From assembly GCF_001956045.1 (NCBI RefSeq), contig NZ_MRTH01000010.1:62001-126000 (forward strand): a stretch of 64,000 bases of DNA, read 5' to 3'. How positions within the stretch are numbered: the stretch's first letter is position 1; the number at the start of each line of letters is the position of its first letter. The notes below the pieces were generated by a model. That model made no database searches and was not told the DNA's origin. It saw only the letters and a program-made list of their open reading frames with translations. Shown here one piece after another: positions 26,734-35,674 of this stretch. Source of the stretch: Paenibacillus sp. FSL H7-0331. Lineage in GTDB: Bacteria; Bacillota; Bacilli; Paenibacillales; NBRC-103111. Made by a program: the position numbers and the translations under genes.

Positions 26734-28497
26734 CTAATAAGGAATACATACGGAAACAACCGTTCCAACCCCTGGCTTGCTTTGAATGCGAACTCCTTGC
26801 TTCATACCGTAGGTTAGCTGGATCCGTTTATTCGTGTTGACAAGTCCGATATGCTCGACCTCCTCGATGGCCTGCTCCTCCAAACCCAACATCTGATTGA
26901 CCTCCAGCAAGCGCTCCCGGCTCATCCCGATTCCATTATCTATAACGGCGATGCGAATGTAGGATTCAAATCGGTTGATTTTTATTTTGATACAGCTCTG
27001 GCCCTCCTTCACTTTTATTCCGTGATAGATTGAGTTCTCGATCAACGGCTGCAGCAGCAGCTTGACAGTACTGTATCTTTTAATATCCTCATCGTCATAC
27101 TCCCAGATCACATCAAACTGGTCGCGGTAGCGGATTTTCTGAATCGAAATATAGTTTTTTGTATAAATAATTTCCTTTTCCAGCGTCACGATTCTATTAG
27201 GCGTATCCAGCGCATATTTCAGCAGATCGGACAAATATTCAAGCATCTGATTCGCTTCATTCGGCTTTCCCGTCAACCCGACAACCTTCCAATAAATTGT
27301 CTCCAGCGTGTTGAACAAAAAATGCGGATTGATCTGCGATTGCAGCGCGAGCAGCTCGGCAGCCTGAAGCTTATACTTTTTCTCGGACAGCTGCACCTGC
27401 AGGTAATTTTGCTCAATGAAATTTTTAATAATTTTTTGCGTGATAAAATCATACTCATCAATTCCGCTCGCAGACGAGGTAGCGGGTAGTGGAATTCCAC
27501 GGTCCGCGTAATCGATAATCGTAATAATATTGCGGATATGGTTCACATTGCGCCGAGTCAAAAAGTAGGTTAAAAGCAGCCCCAGAATGAAAGACAACAG
27601 TACCAGAGAGAGTGAAAGCGTACTGAGCTGAAATGGTATAGGCGTCAGCCCTTGCCCCTGTGTGATCGAGATGTATCTCCAGCCGTATTTGCTTGAATGC
27701 AGCTGCGAGATCAAATACGCCCCCTCGTTCGTATTTAAGGTAAAGGAGGTATCCGACAGCAGGATTTCTTTCAGATCAAAAGGCTTCAATTCATCAAGCC
27801 GGCGATTTTTAAAAATAACGCGGTTATTCCCGTCCACCACCAAAATATGCTGATCTGGGTAGGTAACGATATTTTCCAGCAGCTTCTCGATATAGTTGGT
27901 ATAAATATTCAACACGATGACACCGTTGGGCTCATTTTGTACGGTAGAAAACAGGTTTTTATAAACAGTTGTAACCGGAATCGGTGCTTCAAACGAATAA
28001 CGCTGAATTTCCCGCGGCTCCGTCCAGACGTCGGTTTTATTTTGATTATTATTAAAGCTGTCCCTCCACGATACATCATGAAATTCGCTGAAATTCGTCA
28101 AGCCCACGCCGTTGGCAAGGAATTGATTGTGATCATTATTCACATACACATAGATCGATTCTATAAAGGGCTTGGCCGTAACCGGGGCATTAATATAATT
28201 TTGCGATATTTTCATCAGTCTCAGATTTTCCAGCGTTAAGGTTTGTGTCTGCAAAATGTCCTCCAGCCTGTACAGAACCTCCGGATTGCCAAGACTGATG
28301 CTGAGCGAATCGATTTCATTAAAAATCAGTTCAATATTGCGGTCGATCTGGTTGAACAAATTCAGATTATTTTTGTTGATTTCCCCTTGAATATACCGCT
28401 GGGTAATAACAATAGAAAGCGTACCCAGGATCAGAATCGGAATCAGCAGCGGGACGAGAAACAGCAGCAGGTTTTTCAAAAAAAACTTTTTTCTCAT
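26734..28497 (-). CDS. YesM-type sensor histidine kinase
   Basis: The 587-residue kinase has a first transmembrane segment at about 8-32, an extracellular sensing domain to about 285, a second membrane segment at about 287-312, a HAMP-like linker, and a His_kinase domain with phosphoacceptor H392 in SQINPHFLFNTLETI, followed by an ATPase domain with IENSIYHGI and DNGIGM. This is the YesM/LytS-like layout used with AraC-type response regulators near sugar importers. It starts two bases after the yesN stop. The sugar binding protein encoded divergently may present the signal to it. Confidence 0.88.
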   Translation of the reverse strand: MRKKFFLKNLLLFLVPLLIPILILGTLSIVITQRYIQGEINKNNLNLFNQIDRNIELIFNEIDSLSISLGNPEVLYRLEDILQTQTLTLENLRLMKISQNYINAPVTAKPFIESIYVYVNNDHNQFLANGVGLTNFSEFHDVSWRDSFNNNQNKTDVWTEPREIQRYSFEAPIPVTTVYKNLFSTVQNEPNGVIVLNIYTNYIEKLLENIVTYPDQHILVVDGNNRVIFKNRRLDELKPFDLKEILLSDTSFTLNTNEGAYLISQLHSSKYGWRYISITQGQGLTPIPFQLSTLSLSLVLLSFILGLLLTYFLTRRNVNHIRNIITIIDYADRGIPLPATSSASGIDEYDFITQKIIKNFIEQNYLQVQLSEKKYKLQAAELLALQSQINPHFLFNTLETIYWKVVGLTGKPNEANQMLEYLSDLLKYALDTPNRIVTLEKEIIYTKNYISIQKIRYRDQFDVIWEYDDEDIKRYSTVKLLLQPLIENSIYHGIKVKEGQSCIKIKINRFESYIRIAVIDNGIGMSRERLLEVNQMLGLEEQAIEEVEHIGLVNTNKRIQLTYGMKQGVRIQSKPGVGTVVSVCIPY

Positions 28498-28499
28498 TG

Positions 28500-29255
28500 C
28501 TAGCCTCTTTCATCTTCACGGCTGTTTCTAAATTCACGCGGATTCATGCCAAAGTGCTTTTTAAAGGTGCGTGTAAAGTTTTTGGCATGGCTGTAGCCGA
28601 CCATTTCGCTGATTTCATACGTCTTGTAACGAATATCCTTCAACAGCTCAGCAGCCTTGCTCATCTTAACCTCCGCTACATAATCGGAAAAGTTTTGTCC
28701 GGTTTTTTCCTTGAAATAACGGCTAACATAGTAAGAATTCATTCTGACGAGCGACGCGGCCTCCTCGAGTGTTGCGTGCTTGTAGTTCTGCTCCACATAC
28801 GTGCGGATCGCTGCGATAACTTTTTCGTTAAACGTGCTGTTGTCATCATTGCCATGTCTGCCATGCTGCTCCTCGTCCGCCTTATCGAGCTCCTGCTTCA
28901 GCTTCGAAAAATGCTCATACAGCTCATTATATTTGGTCGGCTTGACGATATAGCCCTTGATATCGTAGGATAACGCCTGCTTGGCATATTCAAAATCCTT
29001 GTAGCCGCTTAACAGCGTAATTTTGATTTTACTTTGACGGCTGTGCAGCTCCTGCGCTAATTCAAGCCCGGTCATGACCGGCATGCGGATATCACACAGC
29101 AGCACATCAACGGCGTGGGTATCTATATAGGTTAAAGCTTTTTTTCCATTTTCAAATACGCCTACGACATCAAAGCCAATCTCATTCCATGGAAAATACT
29201 GCGTAAGCCCGTTCCTGATCTCCACCTCGTCATCGACCAATACCAGCTTGTACAT
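28500..29255 (-). CDS. YesN-type response regulator (receiver plus AraC HTH)
   Basis: The 251-residue protein has a receiver domain with acidic pocket VDDE and phosphoacceptor D55 in LLCDIRMPVMTG, then a C-terminal AraC double HTH (about 150-248) ending GYSHAKNFTRTFKKHFGMNPREFR. AGGGGGT before ATG 29255 sets the start. It is transcribed divergently from the sugar importer. A 13-base direct repeat in the intergenic region is the obvious candidate operator. Confidence 0.88.
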   Translation of the reverse strand: MYKLVLVDDEVEIRNGLTQYFPWNEIGFDVVGVFENGKKALTYIDTHAVDVLLCDIRMPVMTGLELAQELHSRQSKIKITLLSGYKDFEYAKQALSYDIKGYIVKPTKYNELYEHFSKLKQELDKADEEQHGRHGNDDNSTFNEKVIAAIRTYVEQNYKHATLEEAASLVRMNSYYVSRYFKEKTGQNFSDYVAEVKMSKAAELLKDIRYKTYEISEMVGYSHAKNFTRTFKKHFGMNPREFRNSREDERG

Positions 29256-29308
29256 CGGTTGAAAACCCCCTGTTTTAACAAAAATACGCCTTAGAAACGA
29301 TAAGCGCA

Positions 29309-29351
29309 AATAATGATACCTTTTCGTCCAAATATGTGAATAATGATACCT
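29309..29351. promoter_or_regulatory. Direct repeat, candidate YesN operator
   Basis: AATAATGATACCT occurs exactly twice, at 29309-29321 and 29339-29351, with a 30-base period. That equals about three helical turns, a geometry suited to two AraC-type domains on one DNA face. It lies between yesN and the binding-protein gene, about 83 bases before the latter's start. Confidence 0.5.
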
Positions 29352-29433
29352 AAAACAAATCTGTATGCCTTTTCATTCTAGTGCATTGGCTTTATATTTT
29401 ATACTATTAAATGATAATCAAGGGGGATTAATT

Positions 29434-30747
29434 TTGAAACACACGATGAAATGGATTCAAATGGTCTGCATCTGCTCCTTGCTGTTTGTCGTATTTACAG
29501 GCTGCAGCACAGGTGGCGGAGGAACCGCTTCACAGGCAGATGGAGGCGTAAAGCCGGCAGGCAAGGTATCGCTTCGCTTTGCATGGTGGGGCTCCGAGGG
29601 CCGTCATAAAGCGATACTGGAAGCGATCAGCTTGTACATGAGCAAGCATCCGAATGTGACGATTGAAGCCGAGTATGGCGGCTTTGACGGTTATTACCAA
29701 AAGCTGGTCACACAGTTCGCTGGCGGTACCGCACCCGATTTAACACCACTGTCGTTTGACTGGATCGATGAAATTGCCGTTAAAGGTGATCTGGTAATGG
29801 ATTTGAATACGCAAAAGGACAATCTGAATCTCAGTGCCTTCAACAGCGATTTCCTTAACAAATATGTCGTGTTTAATAACAAAATGGTCGGACTTCCAAT
29901 GGGGATCAACGGCATGGTTACGGCGTACAACAAGGAATTTTTCAAAAAGTTCAATATTCCCGAGGATACCAAGTGGGATTGGGATAATCTACATGAATTC
30001 GGTAAAAAGGTGCATCAGCAGGATGCTAATGCTTACTTGCTCTCGATGCTGGACGTCCGCGGCTTCCTGCAGCCTTATGTGAAGCAAAAAACCGGGAAGC
30101 AGTGGATCAATACGGATAAAACACTCGGCTTTGACCAGGCTACTTTGGCGGAAGCGCTGACGTATTACAAGAAGCTGTTGGATGACGGTGTCTTGCAGCC
30201 TGTGGCAGAAAGCAGCCTGTACCCGGAAATTACGCAAAATATTACGTGGCAAAAAGGCAACATCGGGATTGCATTCGGACTGTCTTCGACCATTACAAAG
30301 CTGAAATCATTTATCCCGCAAATCGACGTCAGTATGTATCCAGTTCCGCAAAACGCCAAGGATTCAGGTGTGCTGGTTAACCCAAGTAATCCACTGGCGA
30401 TTAATAAAAGCAGCAAATTCCCGGAAGAAGCCGCCAAGTTCGCTGGCTGGCTGTTGACCGATCCGGAAGCAGCACTGATTCTTCGTGATACCTACAGCAT
30501 TCCGGCTGTCGAGAAAAATTCGCAGGCACTCGTCGAGAAGCAGCTGGTTGATCCAACTGTAGCCAAAGCGGTCAAGATCGCGTTGGAAAAGCCGGGCGAG
30601 CCGCTCAACGGAATCAGCAGCAATCAGGAGCTGATCAAGCTCGTAGAGGATTATATGCAGCAGGTCGCGTTCGGACGTACAACTCCGGATGCCGCAGCTC
30701 AGGAAATCATCAAAAGGCTGAACGATAAATTAAAAGCGATTAAATAA
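29434..30747 (+). CDS. Sugar ABC transporter substrate-binding lipoprotein
   Basis: The 437-residue protein has a lipoprotein signal ending in the lipobox FTGCS (Cys near residue 24) and a family 1 extracellular solute-binding fold (VSLRFAWWGSEGRHKAILEAI; GTAPDLTPLSFDWIDEI). AAGGGGGA selects TTG 29434; an ATG four codons later is an alternative. It should capture an oligosaccharide outside the membrane and deliver it to the two permeases downstream. No ATPase gene is present in the cluster, so a shared MsmX-like ATPase is probably used. Confidence 0.88.
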   Translation: MKHTMKWIQMVCICSLLFVVFTGCSTGGGGTASQADGGVKPAGKVSLRFAWWGSEGRHKAILEAISLYMSKHPNVTIEAEYGGFDGYYQKLVTQFAGGTAPDLTPLSFDWIDEIAVKGDLVMDLNTQKDNLNLSAFNSDFLNKYVVFNNKMVGLPMGINGMVTAYNKEFFKKFNIPEDTKWDWDNLHEFGKKVHQQDANAYLLSMLDVRGFLQPYVKQKTGKQWINTDKTLGFDQATLAEALTYYKKLLDDGVLQPVAESSLYPEITQNITWQKGNIGIAFGLSSTITKLKSFIPQIDVSMYPVPQNAKDSGVLVNPSNPLAINKSSKFPEEAAKFAGWLLTDPEAALILRDTYSIPAVEKNSQALVEKQLVDPTVAKAVKIALEKPGEPLNGISSNQELIKLVEDYMQQVAFGRTTPDAAAQEIIKRLNDKLKAIK

Positions 30748-30800
30748 CAGGCTTGGACAGATCAAATCGAATGGGATGACTTCGGGGTAGCCTCGAAACA

Positions 30801-30838
30801 ACGGGAGGAGCGGCAGGCTGCACCTCCCGTTTGTCGTC
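30801..30838 (+). terminator. Intra-operon hairpin between binding protein and permease genes
   Basis: ACGGGAGG pairs with CCTCCCGT, with an inner GC/GC stem, and is followed by a short T-rich stretch. Such hairpins often lower expression of permease genes relative to the binding protein or stabilise the upstream mRNA. Confidence 0.55.
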
Positions 30839-30867
30839 TTATGTCGAATACAGACAGGAGTGAACTT

Positions 30868-31758
30868 ATGGGAACACTGAGCAAAAAATATGTCGGCTTG
30901 TTATATATCAGCCCCTGGCTTATAGGGTTTATCATCCTGACGCTTTACCCCTTCTTCGCATCATTGTATTACTCATTCACGGACTATAACATGATCCGAC
31001 CGCCAAGCTTCGTTGGCTTCACTAACTATATTGACATTTTTACGAACGACCGTGATTTCTATAAATCGTTATGGGTCACCTTTCTCTACGTCCTGATGGC
31101 TGTTCCCGCCAAGCTCGCCTTCGCACTGCTGGTTGCGATTATTTTGAACAGATCGATGAAAGGTATCGGCATATTCCGTACCGTCTATTACCTTCCCTCT
31201 ATTCTTGGCGGCAGTATTGCTGTATCCGTCCTGTGGAAATTTCTGTTTATGCGCGAAGGGCTGGTCAATCAGCTGATGTCGTACTTATCGATACCTCCCA
31301 TCGACTGGCTGGGCGACCCCAAGCTGGCTTTATTCACCATTACGCTGCTTCCAGTCTGGGAATTTGGTTCCTCGATGGTATTGTTTCTTGCAGGACTGAA
31401 GCAAGTTCCCAAGGAATTGTATGAAGCTGCCAAGGTCGATGGAGCCTCCAAAGCTCGCACCTTCTTCAGCGTGACTCTGCCCCTGCTGACACCGATTATA
31501 TTATTCAATTTGATTATGCAGACGATTGGAGCCTTCCAGCAGTTTACGGCGGCTTTCGTCATTACAGGCGGTGGTCCGGTAAAATCGACTTATTTGTATG
31601 GACTGATGCTGTACGATAACGCGTTTCACTATTTTAAAATGGGTTATGCCTCCGCCCTGTCCTGGATCTTGTTCATTATTATTATGACATTCACGTTTAT
31701 TTTGCTGAAAACGTCCAACCGCTGGACGCATTATGAAGACGGGGGCGATGATAAATGA
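30868..31758 (+). CDS. Sugar ABC transporter permease (MalF/UgpA type)
   Basis: The 296-residue membrane protein has six expected helices and the EAA loop YEAAKVDGASKARTFFSVTLPLL that docks the ATPase. AGGAGTG just before ATG 30868 selects this start over ATG 30841. It follows the binding protein gene and overlaps the next permease by four bases (ATGA). Confidence 0.9.
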   Translation: MGTLSKKYVGLLYISPWLIGFIILTLYPFFASLYYSFTDYNMIRPPSFVGFTNYIDIFTNDRDFYKSLWVTFLYVLMAVPAKLAFALLVAIILNRSMKGIGIFRTVYYLPSILGGSIAVSVLWKFLFMREGLVNQLMSYLSIPPIDWLGDPKLALFTITLLPVWEFGSSMVLFLAGLKQVPKELYEAAKVDGASKARTFFSVTLPLLTPIILFNLIMQTIGAFQQFTAAFVITGGGPVKSTYLYGLMLYDNAFHYFKMGYASALSWILFIIIMTFTFILLKTSNRWTHYEDGGDDK

Positions 31759-32588
31759 CACGTCAAAACAACCTCTGGACCATAATTCTCTTGTCATTAT
31801 TTGGACTGCTTTTTATTTATCCACTGCTGTGGCTCGTATTCGCTTCATTCAAACCGAATCAGGAGGTATTCTCCACGGTTGGGCTTCTTCCCTCGACATT
31901 TGTCTGGGATTCCTACAGCAAGGGTTGGACCGGAATTGGCAAAAACAGCTTCAGCACATTTTTCACCAATACGTTCATTATGGTCGTTCCAGTCGTGATC
32001 CTCACTGCAGTGTCCAGCACCATCGTCGCCTACGGGTTTGCCCGCTTCAAATTTCCGCTCAAAAAGCTGCTGTTTGGGCTGATGATGTCCACGTTGATGC
32101 TGCCTGATGCCGTTATTATGATACCGCGTTATATTTTATTCAAAAATTTCGGCTGGCTGAATACGTATTTGCCCTTTTATGTACCTGCCCTGCTGGCCGT
32201 TCACGCGTTTTTCGTCTATTTACTGATTCAGTTTTTCCGTGGGATTCCCCGCGATCTCGATGAGGCCGCCTTTATTGATGGCTGTGGTTCGTTCCGGATT
32301 TTGACACGGGTGCTCGTGCCGTTAGCCAAGCCCGCGCTGTTCTCGGTATGCATTTTCCAATTTATCTGGACCTGGAATGAGTTCTTTAATGCCCTGATCT
32401 ATATCAACAGTGTATCCAAATTTACGGTCGCGCTGGGACTGCGGATGGTGCTGGATAACGAAGGGGCTGTCCACTGGAATCAGGTTATGGCGATGTCCGT
32501 CGTTACGATTCTTCCCTGCGTGATCGTCTTCTTTATTGCTCAAAAGCATTTTGTGGATGGAATTTCCACAACCGGATTGAAAGGTTAA
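31755..32588 (+). CDS. Sugar ABC transporter permease (MalG/UgpE type)
   Basis: The 277-residue membrane protein has six helices and the EAA loop LDEAAFIDGCGSFRILTRVLVPLAKPAL. It is the second permease of the importer and is coupled to the first by an ATGA overlap. The sulfatase gene follows after 50 bases, apparently in the same transcript. Confidence 0.9.
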   Translation: MTRQNNLWTIILLSLFGLLFIYPLLWLVFASFKPNQEVFSTVGLLPSTFVWDSYSKGWTGIGKNSFSTFFTNTFIMVVPVVILTAVSSTIVAYGFARFKFPLKKLLFGLMMSTLMLPDAVIMIPRYILFKNFGWLNTYLPFYVPALLAVHAFFVYLLIQFFRGIPRDLDEAAFIDGCGSFRILTRVLVPLAKPALFSVCIFQFIWTWNEFFNALIYINSVSKFTVALGLRMVLDNEGAVHWNQVMAMSVVTILPCVIVFFIAQKHFVDGISTTGLKG

Positions 32589-32638
32589 CGTTTTGAGCTT
32601 AACATGGGTATTAGATATGAAGTGATAAGGAGTGATTA

Positions 32639-34015
32639 ATGATGCGCAATTCCGCAAAGACACAGCGCAAGCAGCCCAATGTCATCGTGTTTTTTACCGA
32701 CCAGCAGCGCTGGGATACGACCGGCGTTCATGGAAACCCGCTCGGACTGACCCCAAATTTCGATCAGATGGCCCGTCAGGGAACCCACCTGGAGCATGCC
32801 TTCACCTGCCAGCCGGTCTGCGGACCGGCGCGGTCATGCCTGCAAACCGGCTTGTACGCCACCGAAACGGGCTGCTACCGGAATGGCATCCCGCTCCCTC
32901 AGGAGCTGCCTACGATTGCTGGTTATTTTAACGATGCCGGTTACGACACTGGCTACATCGGCAAATGGCATCTCGCCGTAACCCGCGACCAGCCGGTGCC
33001 TGAGCATCTGCGCGGCGGTTATCAATATTGGCTTGCAGCCGATGCCCTGGAGCATACCTCAGATGCTTATGAAACCTTGCTCTACGACAATGATTGCCAG
33101 CCCGTCAAGCTGCCAGGCTATCGCGTAGACGCATTAACAGACGCAGCCATCCGCTATATCGACGACCGTAAGGACAAGCCTTTCTTCCTGTTTCTCTCGT
33201 ACCTGGAGCCGCATCATCAGAATCACCGAGACGACTATCCGGCACCTGATGTGTACCGGGATATGTATACCTCCCGGTGGGTACCGCCCGATCTGGCTGC
33301 GCTCGGTGGAACCGCCCATCAGCATCTGGGCGGCTACTATGGAATGGTCAAACGGCTCGATGAGGCGCTCGGCAGGGTAAGAGATGCGCTGCGCAGCTTA
33401 CATCTGACTGAGGATACGATCATTTTGTTCACGTCCGACCACGGCTCGCATTTCAAGACGCGTAATGCCGAGTACAAGCGTTCCTGCCATGAGAGCTCCA
33501 TCCGGGTACCCAGTGCCTTGTACGGCTCGCAATTCACAGGCGGTGGTAGCGTAAGGGAGCTTGTCAGTCTCGTCGATTTTGTACCTACGCTGCTGGATGC
33601 AGCAGGTATCGAGGTTCCTGACCATATGCAGGGCCGATCCGTCGTTCCACTGCTGAATAACCGTCACGCCGAATGGCCCGCTGAAGTATTTGTGCAAATC
33701 AGCGAGTCGCAGACAGCGCGGGCTATCCGTACGCAGCGCTGGAAATACAGTGTCACTTCCGCAATCAAAAGCGATCCCGTCCTTACCGCTTCCTCTGACC
33801 GATATGTCGAGGAGTTCCTGTATGATCTCTATGCAGATCCGTATGAGCTTACCAATCTGGCCGGAATGGAATCCCATCGCAAGGTTGCTGATCAGCTTCG
33901 CGAAACGTTGATCCGCCGGATGGTCGAAGCCGGAGAAGCAGCACCACATATTGACGCTGCTCCCGCTGCAGCATATGGGCAGCGAAAAGTACGTGAATAT
34001 GAAATATTCGAGTAA
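32639..34015 (+). CDS. Type I sulfatase (formylglycine-dependent)
   Basis: The 458-residue protein has the arylsulfatase fold: an N-terminal metal site in VFFTDQQRWD (D21), the CxPxR activation motif with C61 in VCGPARSCLQTG, GKWHL around residue 115, and a second metal site in TSDHGSH. The cysteine form needs conversion to formylglycine by an FGE-type enzyme or radical SAM maturase, which is not in the window. No signal peptide is seen, so it should act on imported sugars in the cytoplasm. AAGGAG six bases upstream supports ATG 32639. Its position after the importer permeases points to a sulfated glycan substrate. Confidence 0.88.
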   Translation: MMRNSAKTQRKQPNVIVFFTDQQRWDTTGVHGNPLGLTPNFDQMARQGTHLEHAFTCQPVCGPARSCLQTGLYATETGCYRNGIPLPQELPTIAGYFNDAGYDTGYIGKWHLAVTRDQPVPEHLRGGYQYWLAADALEHTSDAYETLLYDNDCQPVKLPGYRVDALTDAAIRYIDDRKDKPFFLFLSYLEPHHQNHRDDYPAPDVYRDMYTSRWVPPDLAALGGTAHQHLGGYYGMVKRLDEALGRVRDALRSLHLTEDTIILFTSDHGSHFKTRNAEYKRSCHESSIRVPSALYGSQFTGGGSVRELVSLVDFVPTLLDAAGIEVPDHMQGRSVVPLLNNRHAEWPAEVFVQISESQTARAIRTQRWKYSVTSAIKSDPVLTASSDRYVEEFLYDLYADPYELTNLAGMESHRKVADQLRETLIRRMVEAGEAAPHIDAAPAAAYGQRKVREYEIFE

Positions 34016-34078
34016 GCAGTTGCTGTTCTTTTGAACCTACAAGTGTATAGATTCAAACTCAAGCCTTCAAATCAAACC

Positions 34079-34129
34079 GTGACTCATCGTCCTTAAAATG
34101 GTATAATGTTGCCGAACTAATTAGGCAAC
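34079..34129 (+). promoter_or_regulatory. Promoter and inverted repeat upstream of the aminotransferase gene
   Basis: GTGACT (34079-34084) and a perfect TATAAT (34102-34107) are 17 bases apart. Immediately downstream, GTTGCC (34108-34113) and GGCAAC (34124-34129) form an inverted repeat centred near the expected transcription start. It could be an operator or a 5' mRNA hairpin. Confidence 0.55.
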
Positions 34130-34160
34130 TCCATATGGAAGACGGAAGGATGAAACTTCA

Positions 34161-35468
34161 ATGAACCCTCTTGCTCAACAGCTCAACAATACGATTGCGA
34201 ATGAAAATACGCATGTGTATGAAATGCTTTCGAATCTCGGAAAAGAAATCTATTTTCCAAAGGTAGGCATTTTGAGCCAATCTGCTGAAGCCAAGGTAAA
34301 AGCAACAACCTTTAATGCTACGATCGGAACCGCTCTTGAAAACGGGAAGCCGATGCATCTCAAGGTTATTCAGGATACATTATCCGCATACAATCCGAAG
34401 GATCTTTATGAGTACGCACCTCCAGCTGGTAAGCCAGAGCTGCGTACCGCATGGCGTAAAAAAATGCTTGAAGAGAACCCTTCCTTATCCGATAAAGGCC
34501 TGGGCAACCCGGTCGTCACCAATGCACTTACTCATGGTTTAAGCATCGTCGCAGATTTGTTTACCGAGGCTGGCGATACGGTCATCATTCCTGATAAAAA
34601 TTGGGAGAACTACGAGCTGACCTTCGGGATTCGCCGTGGTGCCCAAATCTTGAACTACCCATTATACAACAGCGAGCGCCGCTTTAATGCAGAGGGCTTG
34701 CGTGAAGCTTTACTCTCTCAAAAGGATAAGGGCAAAGCGGTCGTACTATTGAACTTCCCTAACAATCCAACTGGTTATACACCAGGTGCCGAGGAAGGCA
34801 AGCAAATCGTCGCTGTCATCAAGGAAGCTGCGGAAGCTGGGATCAATGTTGTAGCTGTTACTGATGATGCTTACTTCGGTCTATTCTTTGAAGATTCGAT
34901 GCAGGAATCGTTGGCTGGTCAACTGGCTGGTCTACATCCACGTGTATTATCGATCAAGATTGATGGTGCGACCAAGGAAGAATTCGTCTGGGGCTTCCGT
35001 GTAGGCTTCATCACCTATGCCGGACTGAGCGATCCTATGCTGGCTGCGTTGGAGCAAAAAACACTCGGGATCATCCGTGCTACGATTTCCAGCGGACCGC
35101 ATCCATCCCAAACCTTCGTGCTGCATGCTTTGAACGCTCCTGAATTTAAAGAACAAAAGCAGGAAAAAGCCGCCATCATGAAGGGCCGCGCCAACAAAGT
35201 GAAAAGCATTCTCGACACAGGCAAATATAACGGAAGCTGGGACTATTACCCGTTCAACTCCGGCTACTTTATGTGCCTTAAGCTGAAAACCGTCGATGCC
35301 GAAACGCTTCGTGTTCACCTGCTGAACGAATACGGGATTGGTACGATTGCTCTGGGTGAAACCGACCTGCGTGTTGCCTTCTCATGCATCGAGGAAGTTA
35401 ACCTGGAAGAGCTGTTTGAATCCATCTTCCGCGGCGTACAGGATTTAGAAAAAGTAGCTGCCGAGTAA
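34161..35468 (+). CDS. Class I/II PLP-dependent aminotransferase
   Basis: The 435-residue protein has the fold-type I aminotransferase layout: YEYAPPAGKPELRTAWRKKM near 90, LLNFPNNPTGYTPG near 190, DDAYFGLFFED, the likely PLP lysine in KIDGATKEEFVWGFRVGF near 275, and a C-terminal arginine in DLRVAFS that binds the substrate carboxylate. The substrate cannot be read; this subgroup is usually annotated only as an aminotransferase. It is monocistronic with its own promoter and a double terminator. The lysine region departs from the usual SxSK pattern, so the active-site assignment is tentative. Confidence 0.82.
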   Translation: MNPLAQQLNNTIANENTHVYEMLSNLGKEIYFPKVGILSQSAEAKVKATTFNATIGTALENGKPMHLKVIQDTLSAYNPKDLYEYAPPAGKPELRTAWRKKMLEENPSLSDKGLGNPVVTNALTHGLSIVADLFTEAGDTVIIPDKNWENYELTFGIRRGAQILNYPLYNSERRFNAEGLREALLSQKDKGKAVVLLNFPNNPTGYTPGAEEGKQIVAVIKEAAEAGINVVAVTDDAYFGLFFEDSMQESLAGQLAGLHPRVLSIKIDGATKEEFVWGFRVGFITYAGLSDPMLAALEQKTLGIIRATISSGPHPSQTFVLHALNAPEFKEQKQEKAAIMKGRANKVKSILDTGKYNGSWDYYPFNSGYFMCLKLKTVDAETLRVHLLNEYGIGTIALGETDLRVAFSCIEEVNLEELFESIFRGVQDLEKVAAE

Positions 35469-35503
35469 ACACGTTAACGTAGATCGAGCAAGTAATACAG
35501 GTT

Positions 35504-35538
35504 TGGCCTCCCTCCTTAAGGAAGGCACGCGTTTTTTT
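35504..35538 (+). terminator. First terminator after the aminotransferase gene
   Basis: A C-rich and G-rich stem around TTAAG is followed by seven T residues. The stem is imperfect. Confidence 0.5.
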
Positions 35539-35560
35539 GAAAGCTCCCGAAAGTCAACTT

Positions 35561-35611
35561 GATGAGTAACGTAAAGTGGGACCTACCCTTTTTGCGCTAC
35601 TCATCTTTTTT
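35561..35611 (+). terminator. Second terminator after the aminotransferase gene
   Basis: GATGAGTA (35561-35568) pairs with TACTCATC (35598-35605), with an inner AAAGTGGG/CCCTTTTT stem, and six T residues follow. Confidence 0.75.
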
Positions 35612-35674
35612 ATGTTCAGACTTGTTCGAGTTTCTACTATGCAGTATTCCCGGGTGTAAGGAGGTAAAAAAAGG

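Noticed and set aside
28497..28973. 158-aa plus-strand ORF over yesN
   Set aside because: It is antisense to a clear response regulator and has no independent evidence of translation.
33398..33949. 183-aa minus-strand ORF over the sulfatase
   Set aside because: It is a shadow of the sulfatase gene without a ribosome binding site or recognisable domain.
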